From Pelagophyceae sp. CCMP2097 (taxonomy: Eukaryota > Sar > Pelagophyceae): a stretch of 40,957 bases of DNA. The position numbers and the translations under genes were made by a program. Of the stretch, positions 1-9,288 are shown one piece after another; position 1 is the first letter of the stretch; the number at the start of each line of letters is the position of its first letter. Under the pieces are notes generated by a model that worked only from the letters and a program-made list of their open reading frames with translations, was not told the DNA's origin and ran no database searches. The stretch spans positions 103,628-144,584 of the forward strand of contig MU657214.1 in the NCBI GenBank assembly GCA_026770575.1. Direction: 5' to 3'.

Positions 1-568
1 AACAGTAGGGAGAAAGTTCAATAGAAAGGTCTAAACAGTTGAGTGCGCACCTGGAGAGCGCGGCGCGTCGGGGTCGATGCGCGACCCATCGAGCTCGAGG
101 AAGTCATCGTCTTCGAGGAGCTCCACATCATCAGGCCGGCCATGACGGTCCACTGGGCGTACTTGCGAAAGGCGCTGTGTGGCCACAGGCGACCACACCA
201 TCGCGTCAGGGACCTCGCGGAGGGGGTTACGTTCGGTAGTCCTGGTGAGCGTCCGTCCGGCTTAGCTCTCGTGCTTCAGGACTAGCGATCCTCGTGCAAC
301 GGACTCGAAAACCTCCGCTCGCTTCGCGAGCTACGGTTTTCTCGTCCGTTGCACTCGGATTCTGCTAGTCCTGAAGCACTCGAGCTAATCCTCATCGGTA
401 CTTCTCCGACACCACGTCGTGTGTGTTCCACTCATTGTTTTAGCGATATTTCCCTACGCACTGGCACGGGCCACTGCCACTGGCAGTGCCAGTCACGTTG
501 GCACCAGCAGGGAGTCACAAGTCACGACAGTCACTGGCACTGGCAAGCGCCTTTGCCGCGCGTCTGCG
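1..568. other. intergenic, 5' edge of window
   Basis: No convincing coding exon is seen here. The stretch holds the 125-bp fold-back at 263-387 (separate entry) and a patch of short CACTGG/GCCAGT units around 470-550 that can pair with itself. The segment just upstream of position 569 is presumably the promoter and 5' leader of the cold-shock-domain gene. Confidence 0.5.
263..387. repeat. 125-bp imperfect inverted repeat (fold-back)
   Basis: The left arm starts TAGCTCTCGTGCTTCAGGAC and the right arm, read on the other strand, starts TAGCTCGAGTGCTTCAGGAC. The arms stay paired through GTGCAACGGAC and GAAAACC down to a GCTCGC-TTC-GCGAGC tip. Nearly the whole element can fold into one hairpin with a few mismatches. 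It could be a small MITE-like element, a large RNA hairpin, or a cruciform-prone site. No target-site duplication was identified by eye. Confidence 0.8.
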
Positions 569-1791
569 ATGTCGGCTGCGGCGAAGCGCTCTCGGGGCGA
601 TGCGGCGGTGCCGCACGACGCGCGGACGAAGCTGAAAGACCAGAATCTGGATTGGGATCAGCCCCAAGAGTAAGCTTGTGCCTCTTCACTGAGCTCCTGC
701 CTTTCACTGAATGTCGTCTCTGCCTTCTGTCGTCGCCGCACCTCCCGTCGCCCCTCGCGACTGGTTTCATCGTAGGGAGTGCGACGCTTTGCTCGTCGAG
801 GCGGCGGCGCGCGTGCTGGCTTTGGGGAGTCTGGCCGTACGAGGTTTCATCGACGCCGTCCACCACCGCGTCGGCGAACCACCCTGACAGACGGGACGCG
901 TCGTGAGCGGCACTATAGAGGCTCGATACACGCCGGAGGACCAAAACTGATGCGCTCCCCGGGTGGTGCTCCCGGAGCGGGCACCGTTCTCGCCCCTTTC
1001 GAGGTTATCCGTAGGTCTGCCGCGACCTCCAAGGCCGCTTCACGAAGCGCGGCGAGGCGCGGTCGGCGGCGGCGTACATCAAGCTTCGATATGGCGGGAC
1101 GAAAGTCTGGATCCTGGAGTACTTGCTTTCAGCAGACTGTTTCAAGCTCCGAGGCGACGACTGGGCGTCGGGCAACGTTTCGCTCAGCCTCGCGGCCCGA
1201 GGCGGCCACGCATGCGACGGCGCCGAAAGCGCGGCCGAAAGTGCGGCCGAAAGCGCGGCCGACGGCACAACCGACGGCACAAAAGACGGCACAGCGTCTT
1301 CAAAGCCAAAGCCAAAGCCGCGGCGGCGGCGCGGCAAGCCTTCAGGCTCCCACGACAAAATGGAATCCGAGATGGATTCATCGGCGCTCGTCGGGCAGAT
1401 AGTGACTGGCGAAGTCGTTTTTTGGGACCGTGCAAAGGGTTGGGGAAAAGTCCTGCTCGACGACCGCGAGACGCGCCTCTTCGCCCACACCCGCGACCTC
1501 CAAGACAAAAAGGCGCTGCCGCGCGGCGGCCGCGTCTCCTGCGGAGTCGAGGCGTCTGAAAAAGGGCTTCTTGCCAAGCGCATCCAGCTCTTAAAGACGG
1601 CACCTGAGGACGTGAGTCCCTTCAAAGCTCCCTTGCTGCTTGCTTAAGATCCACCCTCCCTTTAAGCGACTCTTCCCAACGCCCCGCAGGTCGAACTCCT
1701 CGCCGACGCGCTCGGCGCCGCGGCGGCGCTCCAGGCGGACCCGCGAGGCAAGGAGGCGGACCCCGGCTCACAAGAGGAGTGTGTGTCGTAA
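569..1791 (+). CDS. cold-shock-domain protein
   Basis: Predicted exons are 569-669, 776-869, 1015-1611 and 1690-1791 (about 297 aa). The donor of exon 2 is the least certain junction. The C-terminal half carries a cold-shock (OB-fold) domain: GEVVFWDRAKGWGKVLL, then FAHTRDL, then GGRVSCGVE and GLLAKRIQLL, in the usual order, with KGWGKV in the place of the RNP1-like nucleic-acid contact. Upstream is a basic, Ala/Lys-rich linker (SKPKPKPRRRRGKPSG) and an unrecognised N-terminal region containing LEYLLSADCFKLRGDDW. Cold-shock domains bind single-stranded RNA or DNA, so a role in RNA handling is likely but not specific. A short Asp/Glu-rich tail ends ECVS. The gene converges on the Tudor-like gene. 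The CSD is clear; the N-terminal exons rest on frame continuity. Confidence 0.75.
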
Positions 1792-1987
1792 GCATCTCCA
1801 ACGTTTCTCCGCCGCGGCACTCCCAGCTCTCGAGTGTCCAGTGCGTCGGTTCGTGTTACGTTACCGAGTTAAGAGGCGCTCTTCGGCGCAGCAGAGGCGG
1901 GTTGTTCAAAAGCCGCGAAAGGTCGCCGGCGGCGGGGTCGTGCACCACGGTCGAACGGGTGGCGGTCCGCGTACCGGTCAAACATGG

Positions 1988-3883
1988 TCAGCAGTACTGC
2001 GACACCGGCGCCGCGCGCGACGGCGTCCGCACAGCCTCTGCGAAGCCGTCGAGGGAGACGCGGTGCGGGTCGACTACCGCCAGCGCGCGCGTGATGGATT
2101 CGTCGTCGATGAGGGCGCGTTTACTCGTCAACGCCCCGTCGTCCTCCAAAGTGCGCTTGCGCGACAAGCGCTCTTCCGACCGCGTCTCGCGGTCCGGCGA
2201 ATTGCGCTCTGGGGACGTGAACGAAGCGTCGGCCTCTGCGCGTTCGTCGGCCTTTGCCCGCTTTGCGGCCTTATTTCCAGTCTTGAGCACTTCCGCCGCG
2301 GCGGCCCGCTCTTCGCGCTCCTCGCACCTCTTCGACTTCGAAGCGTCCGCCTCCGCCTTCGCCGCCTCCTTGACTGCTTTTAAAGCAGCTTTTTCCGCGT
2401 CAGTCACGACGGGCTCCTCGTCCGCGGCCCGCGTCTTGGCCAAAGCGTCCGTTAAAACCTGAATGAAGGGGAGGTCCAGGCGTTCCGCCGCCGCCGCCTT
2501 GGCCAAAACCGCAATCAGAGCCGTTTCGGCCGTGGAAGACGCGTCCGGCCGAGGCGAGTCGGCCTTTTGCAAAATAGGCGAAGATGCCTTCTTTGCCGGT
2601 GCCTTTGCCGCGCGCGGCTCCTTGGCCCGCGACGCCCGGTCGGTGGCGTTGACCGCGGCGCGTCTGGCGGCTCTCTTTGCCGAAGCGATTGTAAGCTTCT
2701 CACGAGCAGAGTCGTCCCCAGCCCGCTGCCCGGCCGCGCGCCTCTTGGCCACGCCGGCCATGACGATCGCGAGAGCGTCGCCCGCCTCCTTGACCGTCGC
2801 CGGTGCGCGCTGGCCGCGCCTCGCTTCGCGGTGGCCGCGCCTCGCAGGCGACGGCGACGACGGCGCTGATGCGTAATTCGGCGAATCGTCCGTCGGCGAG
2901 ACGCGCGGCGTCCGCCGCAACGCCACCGTGGGCAATTCCTTGAGCGAGGCCTTGGGCGCCCGCCGCGGCGCAGCATTGGCACTTGCGCGCGTCTGACGCG
3001 GCTCCGGCTGATGCGTAGCCTTGGGCGCAGCCTTGGGCGCAGCCTTGGGCGCAGCCTTGGGCGCAGCCTTGGGCGCAGCCTTGGGCGCGCGAGGCTGCCG
3101 CGGCTCCGGCTGCTCCGGCTCGATCTGCAGCGGCGGCGCGGGCGTGTGCAGCGGCGCGGGCGCGTTTTGCGCGAGCGCGTTTTGCGCGGGCGGGCGTGCC
3201 GCGCACTCGGCGTGCGCGTTAAACAGCTGAAAGTAGAGATTGGCGAGGCGGTCCGGCCTCTGCCGCTCCACCAGCTCGATAATGTCCGCCGCAGACCTAA
3301 GCATCGAATGCGGCGCCCGAAGCGTCGAGACCCGAGGAAACGCGCGATTCTAACATACCAGAGTCTCTTGGAACCGTCTGCCCCCTCGGAGAGCCACGAC
3401 GTGCGCTCGTTTTGCTCCGGCGGGCACCACCGAATAATCTTGTGCCTAGAGGAGCGCGTCGGCAAGAGCCAATTCCGAGATGAGTCACGGGTTTAACAGG
3501 CTTGGGTCGGCAAGAGCCAACGACGACGTAGACTTAGACTTAGACGTAGACTTAGACGTAGACTTAGACGTGCATGCAGTCAAAAGGTGGTAACATTTTT
3601 GACATGGCACCATGTCAAAAAGAGGTAACCTTTTTGACATGGCACCATGTCAAAAAGTGTTAGCCGCTGGTAGCATGATCTTTACGCCGCCCCCGCGATC
3701 CTCTGCGCACTCGGTGCGCCCCCCCTCGTCCGCATTGGGCGCGGTGCTCTCCAGTTCAAAATTCAAATTTGCCGACGCTGCACCGCACTGTTCCCCTTCG
3801 AGCTCGAGCCGGTAGCCGATCAGCGGCCCGTAAACGCTCAGGACGCGCGTGCCCACCATCGGCACGGGGGGGGGCGCTGCCAT
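1988..3883 (-). CDS. Tudor/PWWP-like domain protein with basic Ala/Lys/Pro tail
   Basis: Exons (minus) are 3883-3789, 3445-3359 and 3296-1988, all in phase, giving about 496 aa from ATG at 3883. The N-terminus reads PMVGTRVLSVYGPLIGYRLE and, after splicing, continues HKIIRWCPPEQNERTSWLSE and LWSAADIIELVERQ. The G-x-R-V-x-x-x-Y, IIRW and W-L pattern resembles a small Tudor/PWWP beta-barrel, which reads methylated histone or protein tails; this is my reading, not a profile hit. The remainder is low complexity: repeated PKAA units, many RRA/KRA stretches and several acidic runs, typical of a nuclear chromatin-associated tail. The first intron (343 nt) is unusually long and contains the palindromic repeats at 3590-3660. 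The 62-nt second intron has a clean GTATGT donor. Function beyond nuclear/chromatin association is unknown. Confidence 0.65.
3017..3092. repeat. 12-bp coding minisatellite (six units)
   Basis: The 12-bp unit GCAGCCTTGGGC (plus strand) repeats about six times almost without change. On the minus strand it encodes the PKAA repeat of the Tudor-like protein. The near identity indicates recent slippage or unequal exchange, so copy number probably varies between strains. Confidence 0.9.
3521..3572. repeat. GTAGACTTAGAC short tandem repeat
   Basis: A simple tandem array built from GACGTA and GACTTA hexamers lies inside intron 1 of the Tudor-like gene, immediately before the palindromic repeats. Confidence 0.85.
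3586..3662. repeat. two tandem copies of a 26-bp palindrome
   Basis: The sequence TTTTTGACATGG-CA-CCATGTCAAAAA occurs twice in a row, each preceded by GGTAAC. Each copy has 12-bp perfect arms around a 2-nt centre. A third, half-size relative (GTCAAAAGGTGGTAACA) sits just upstream. In the pre-mRNA of the minus-strand gene these would form strong hairpins within intron 1. They could equally be protein-binding sites for a dimeric factor or remnants of a small fold-back element. Confidence 0.9.
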
Positions 3884-4012
3884 AATGGGCAGGTGCGGAG
3901 AGGTGGCTCGGAGAAATTGAAACGCCGGATGCTCCGCGAACGTTTAAACTCTTTGAATCACGCAGCTACAAATTCAAAACCGTATTTGAAAATGTTCTTA
4001 GGACCCCGCCGC

Positions 4013-5602
4013 TCAGCCGGCGTGCTGCACAAACGCGGTGCAGCCTTCTTGGCCGACGGCAAAGGAGAAGAAGGGCGCCGATTCGGGTTTTGGGCGGGCC
4101 TCGAAGTGTGCCGATTCTGAGACCGATTCGGAGACCGATTCGGAGATGTACAGGCGGTGCTGGACCAGTTTGACCCACTGAGGCGGCATGTACTCCCCCC
4201 CACGCTTGTCTTGCGAACCCTGGAACAACGACGGCTTGGCGCAGAGCAGCGGCGCGCGGCACGCCGAGACGACGCGAGACACGGCACGCGCGGCCGCGGG
4301 CCTAAACGAGAACATGTAAAGACTTCTGAAGAGACAGCCCCCCGCGGTGCCTCACATGAGCGAGTTGCCCGCCTTTTCGTCGCGCCACATGTCCCCGATG
4401 GAATCCAAGACGACGAGGACTCGGCCGCCGCCGTCCAAACGCTCCGGCGCCGCGCCGCCTACGCTCAGGTGCACCCCGGCGACACGACGCGTCGTAAAAA
4501 TGCGGCGACACGACGTGTCGTAGAAACGCACTTGCGTCGGCGGCCCACGCGGGCTGCGTGCCCGCGCGCGAGGCTTCGGCGGCGCGCTCGATAATTTCCA
4601 GCGCGGCGACGAGCTCGACGAGCGTCTCGCAGCGCACGACGGCAATGCGTGCGAGCGTCGCGTCGACCAGAGACGCCGAATCGTACGGCGAGATGCGCGT
4701 GGCAGTCGCGTCGGCGCACGTGGGCGTGCACCGCGCCTCGGCGACGGCTCGCAGCCGCGGCTATATTTTCACGTCGTCAGCCGACGCGCGGGACACGCAA
4801 ACGAGGGACCGCCGCCCGCATCCCGCGAAGCGACGGACGCCGGGGGATGACGGGGCAGAGCCTGTGGGCTTGCGTAAACGACGGGCTTGCGTAAACGATG
4901 CGGCAGCGACGACAATAAAACGCATCCAAAGGCCCTCGGCGACGATGCGTTCGACGCACCGAAAGTCGTAGTCGATGTACACCTGCGAGGCACGCATCTT
5001 CGACGGGTGTCGGATATGGGGACTGCGAAGAATGGGGCCGACTGCCGCCCACTGCAGGAAAAAAAACGGACCACCTGAGACTCCGCGCCGCCGTGCGCCA
5101 CCTGCGCGCGCCGTCGAGCGGCGGCATCGGAGGCCCCCCCGCCACCATCCGGAGACTGCGGGCGTCGCACCGGCAGAGCCTAATGAGGCGCCGGTCCGCA
5201 CAGCGGTCCTCTCGTCGCCGCGCTTGCGACGACGTACCCATGACAAGGCGGCGTGCATCAGCAGCTCCGTCTTGGCGGCCCCGCTCACGCCGCAGCTACC
5301 GCGCGACGGTCGGTCGCGTGCATACGGCAAAGGCCCCTCCCCGGCCGACGGCAAAGGCCCCACGATGACAGAGAGACGCCGCCCCCGCGCATCTCGACGA
5401 CGCCGCGCGCCTACGAACCCGCTCTTCAATCACGCCCGGGGTCCGAGCACGCCCGGGGGATTCCTTGCTCAGGGGGCTCCTTCCTTCCTTCCGATTCCTT
5501 CCGAGCGAGCCCGCGAGGAAGCCGACCAGCCAGCGAGCACACACCGCGCAGCATTCGTCGAGCGTGGCGCAGCCGAAGGAGACAGCGTGCTGCCGCACGC
5601 GC
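4013..5602 (-). CDS. XRCC2: XRCC2-like RAD51 paralog
   Basis: Exons (minus) are 5602-5543, 5295-5238, 5051-4956, 4760-4532, 4458-4356 and 4301-4013, about 278 aa and close to the ~280 aa of animal XRCC2; a further 5' exon with the start codon is not resolved. The order of motifs follows the family: VSFGCATLDE, a Walker-A position GVSGAAKTELLMHA, VYIDYDFRCPRLRAV, TLVELVAALEIIERA, a Walker-B-like RVLVVLDSIGDMW, then QWVKLVQHRLYIS and a final glycine turn. XRCC2 works in the RAD51 paralog complex in homologous recombination in the nucleus. The Walker A has Ala where Gly precedes Lys, so ATP binding may be weak; XRCC2 is known to tolerate Walker-A changes. A Ser/Glu repeat (SESVSESVSES) is inserted near the C-terminus. 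Other RAD51 paralogs (RAD51B/D) are the alternative call. Confidence 0.72.
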
Positions 5603-6173
5603 CTACGCGCAGCGTGGGCCTCGCACGCCCCTGGCCGAGACGCGGAGCGGCAGCCCTCCGTCGAGTCGTTCACAGACTCGGTCTTCTGCGGTCTCTTCTG
5701 CGGTCTCGGTCTCCTGCAGCCTTGGTCATCTGCGGTCTCCTGCAGCCTCCATCTCCTCTTCAAGGGCGCAGCCTCCCTCGCTGCAGCCCCCGCAGCACTA
5801 AGTTGCCTCAGTCGACGCCTCAAAACGACGCACAGCCGCTCGAGCCGCTGCCGCGCGGTCTAGCGGTGACGTTTTGTCGGGTCGAAGAAAAGGGCAGCAA
5901 GAGGTCGAGGAGAAGGCAGGGTCAAGGAAGAAGGGTACCTCGTCAGGCCTTAGACTGAGCTCCATCCAAGCGCCCGGGCTTGCGACCGGCGCCGACCAGA
6001 CGCTAGCCGGCGCGCACTCGATGCACGCCGACCGTCGACGAGGGACGATCGCCCTCGACTCGCCGCGCGCGCGTCGTCTCTCGATGGTCGCTGAAAAAAA
6101 GGAGGTCTCTAAAAATAAATCGATGAGCGCGAGCTCGAGCGCTACTAGCCACCTCGTCTAGCCCCTCGAGTGC
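5603..6173. promoter_or_regulatory. divergent intergenic region XRCC2-like / ATAD3
   Basis: This interval lies between the last resolved 5' exon of the XRCC2-like gene (minus) and the ATAD3 start (plus). It must contain the missing 5' exon of the former and the promoters of both. Repeats of TCTGCGGTCTC occur near 5685-5750. No clear promoter element was identified. Confidence 0.35.
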
Positions 6174-8880
6174 ATGGCGCCGATCTGGCGTTGGCTATTG
6201 CTGCCCGTGGTGGCGGCGGACTCTGGGGCCTGGGCGGCGTACAAAAGATTTGACGACGAGGCCGTTGACTTGGGCGCCTCCCTCGCCGCGATCCGTTCTC
6301 TACCGTTAAAGCGCTTCGAGCTAACGCACGACACTTTAAAAGGCCGCGTGCACTACGGCGTCTTGGCCAAGGACGCGGAGGTGGCTCTCGGAAACATATA
6401 TGACGAAGTCGTGGCAAAGGAGGAAGCGGTACGTGGCCCATCGAGAAGTGGCCACCCCTCTGGCCACCTCCGCCGATTAGGTGCCCGGCACGAAGAACCT
6501 GACTCGGCGTGTGGTGGACCAAAAGGTTCTCTTTACTCATTGCATGGCGGCTCTCAAAGCTCTGGGACTGCGCATGCCGTGGACAAGGGATCAAGCAGAT
6601 GCCGTCGCTGTCGTCATTTCCGCCATAAACGACGATCTCTCGCCCGTCGACTCGGTGGTCACCGACGCGGACTGGAGGACGGCGGCGCAGATTTTGCCTC
6701 GACGGCGGTTGGAGGAAGCGCGCGTTAGGACTTTAAAGACTCAGATTTGGAAAGTCGGCACCAAAGCGGTCAGAAGGTCGGCCAACGCGATGCATGGCGA
6801 TTCGGCGAAGAACGCCACTCATTTCATGGCGCACGAGCTGCTGCTACAGAGGTTCAAGTTTGAGCATTCGACGCTGACGAAAATGCGAGAGGACAACTCA
6901 AACCTCGAAAACGAGTACGCAACGAGAGCAGAGGCCCTGCGCCTGACCACGGCGCTCTTGAAGCTCGAGGACGAGTTCGCGGTGGCGTCGCAGCGCGAGG
7001 CGCTTCGGGCGAAGACTGCCGTGGAAGTCGCGGTGGAGGCTGAAAGGCAGGCCGCAGCTGCTGAGCGCTTCGGCGAAGACATGAACATGCGGATGATCGA
7101 GGCGCGCGGCGACGAAGCTCGGCGGAAGTTGTTTGAAGCGATGACGGCCATGGCCGACCAGATAGCAGCCGGCTTCGACTCGTTGAAGCAACGGCCGGAT
7201 AGACTGAAAAGGCTCGTTCTGTCGTTGATAGGCGTTTTAGCAGGATACTTTTCCACGCGCGAGGCGGCCATGCTCGCGAGGCGGTTGGTTTCGCGGTATC
7301 TGATGAGGCCGGCGTTGGTGCGCGAGTCGTCGTGCGTGACAGCGTCTCGGGACACTCTGCCACGTGCAAAGTCGTGAGATGCCATCGTGGCCGTCCGGGT
7401 GATTGGTGATTTGGTCGTCGGGCATACGCGCAAGTGGACCGTCACGCTAGGTTTTCCACTTCTGGCCTCTTCTTTTGGTCTCTCGGCCTTATTTTCGACA
7501 CTTTGCTCATCGTCTTCTTCCGCCGCGGGCCGGCGCACGATTCCGCGCCCGAAAGTTGGCGGTGGGGCAAGAAGAAGCTGACTCTGACGGATGGGATCAT
7601 TTTGGACGATGAAACGGCGTCGCGTGCGGACCAGCGTCGTCGGGAAACCCGGGTTTGGACCGGCATCAGAGGCCGGCTTCTTCTGTGATGCACTCCACGC
7701 GTGCCGTTTCTAGGCCTGGACCAGCTGGCGGCTTCGATCCGCGGGGCTCGCAAGCTCCGCGCCCCTCTGCGCCACCTGCTCCTCCACGGGCCGCCGGGCA
7801 CGGGCAAGACGCTGCTGGCGCGGCGTTTGGCGGCCGTTTCGGGGCTCGACTGGGCCATTATGAGCGGCGGCGATGTTGGGCCGTCCGAGCACGGCGCCCG
7901 CGATGAATCGCAAGGCGTGGGCAGTGTCGACAGAGTCGCGAGCGGCAGCGCAGAGGCGAGCTGGGCGCCGTGAAGGCACTTTCGAAGCTTGGTGATCCAC
8001 CAGTCATCTCATCGCTAGGCTTGGTGTGGAGGCGTCTTCGGAGCTGCACAAAATTTTAAATTGGGCCAAGCGGAGTCCAAAGGGCCTCCTCCTCTTCGTC
8101 GACGAGGCAGAGGCCGCGCTGATGGACCGCAGCCACGCAGACCTCTCCGAAGAGGCCGTCTCCGTGCGTGGTCGTGGTTTTCGCCGCCGGTCACCGTGGT
8201 CGTCGCCTGCGGGACGCGGCGCCAGACGCATCGCCGGACCCACGCTCGCGTAGGCGCTCAACGCCTTTCTCTTCCACACGTCGGACCCGTCTTACAATTT
8301 GATGTTGGTGCTGGCTACCAACCGCCCCGACACGCTCGACGTGCGTCCCTCTCTTTTCGACCGCCTCCAAAGGACGCTGTATTTGCAGGCGGCGGTGCTG
8401 GACCGCATCGACGAGGTCGTGGAGGTGCCTCTGCCGGATCTGGAGCGGCGCGAGCGACTTTTGCATTTATATTTTGGGCTCTGTTTCAAATCCGCGAGGC
8501 CAAACGTACAAGTCGAGCTCGAGTGCGTCAACTGCCCCCTCGGAATTCGGGGCCATTGCAAGAGACGAAATTGGGAGAGCAGTCGGAGAGTCCATACAAC
8601 AAAAAGAACTTGTTCGCTTCGACCGCCGCCTCGTAGCGACGTTTCCGCCGCCGTCGCCGACGTGGCGCGGCGCACGGCGCAGTTCTCCGGCCGCGAGCTG
8701 TCGAAGCTGCTGCTGTCCGTGCAGGGCGCCGTGTACGCGCAAGAGACGAGTTTCGCGCAGCCGGTTCTTCGGTTGACGCAGGCTGTTTGGGATAAAGCGC
8801 TCAATTGGAAGTTGCACGAGCTCAAGCCGCGCGCGAGGGTCAACACGACGCTCAGGGTCAACACGACGCTCACGCTCTGA
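6174..8880 (+). CDS. ATAD3: ATAD3-type mitochondrial AAA+ ATPase
   Basis: Eight in-phase exons: 6174-6428, 6481-7331, 7451-7623, 7714-7882, 8019-8163, 8254-8340, 8389-8522 and 8637-8880 (685 aa). ATAD3 is a mitochondrial inner-membrane AAA+ protein linked to nucleoid organisation and membrane contacts. Seen here: a Glu/Ala-rich coiled coil, a membrane segment followed by the family signature RPALVRESS, Walker [29 protein letters not shown], Walker B LLLFVDEAEAALM, sensor-1 MLVLATNRPD, the arginine-finger stretch LDRIDEVVEVPLPD, and sensor-2 FSGRELSKLL. Exon 3 adds a second hydrophobic segment (GLFFWSLGLIFDTLLIVFF). The first ~120 residues are not typical ATAD3: they begin with a hydrophobic MAPIWRWLLLPVVAA leader and contain GRVHYGVLAKDAEVAL, resembling a degenerate peptidase-S74/intramolecular-chaperone domain. 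The ATPase call is firm; the N-terminal fusion needs transcript support. Confidence 0.9.
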
Positions 8881-9288
8881 CGCGGCAAACGCCGACGCGC
8901 GGCCTCGCAGAGAGCGCCGCCGCTCGGGGGCCGAGTTTTAAACTTTTTAAAGTGTGACTTCCTTGTCGCATGGGAGGCACCATGCGAGCGTAGAGCGCGC
9001 GCGTCGGCCGTGCGAGCGTCGGCAGCACGCAGTCGTCAAAGGCAGCAGCGCCGCACGGAAAGGGCGAGCAGCTGGAAGCGAGCGTGAGAGCCGACGGCGG
9101 TGGCCGTCGATATCGCCGAGCGAGCTGACGACATGACGCGCAAACGTCGGCCGTAGAGCACGCAGTCGTCGAAGAGCAGCAGTGAGGACCCAGGTCTTAT
9201 CAAAAGGTTCCGACGATCGCAAAAGGAGATTCCACATTCAAAATCTCGCGCGCGGTCAAAACTTGACAAAAGCTACAGTTACCGCGCC
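8881..9288. other. intergenic between ATAD3 and cupin genes
   Basis: The two genes are in tandem on the plus strand. The short open frames here have no recognisable domain or good splice context. The last ~60 bases are less GC-rich and run into ACCGCGCC immediately before the cupin ATG. They are presumably its 5' leader. Confidence 0.4.

Noticed and set aside
2515..3465. 316-aa Arg-rich minus-strand frame
   Set aside because: It is the +1 shadow of the Tudor-like gene. Only its first ~28 codons coincide with a real exon (3445-3359).
4975..5958. 327-aa plus-strand open frame
   Set aside because: It is antisense to XRCC2-like exons with conserved motifs, has arginine/proline-rich composition and no domain.
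8947..9269. short minus-strand frames between ATAD3 and the cupin gene
   Set aside because: Composition is ordinary, with no recognisable domain and no splice signals that extend them.
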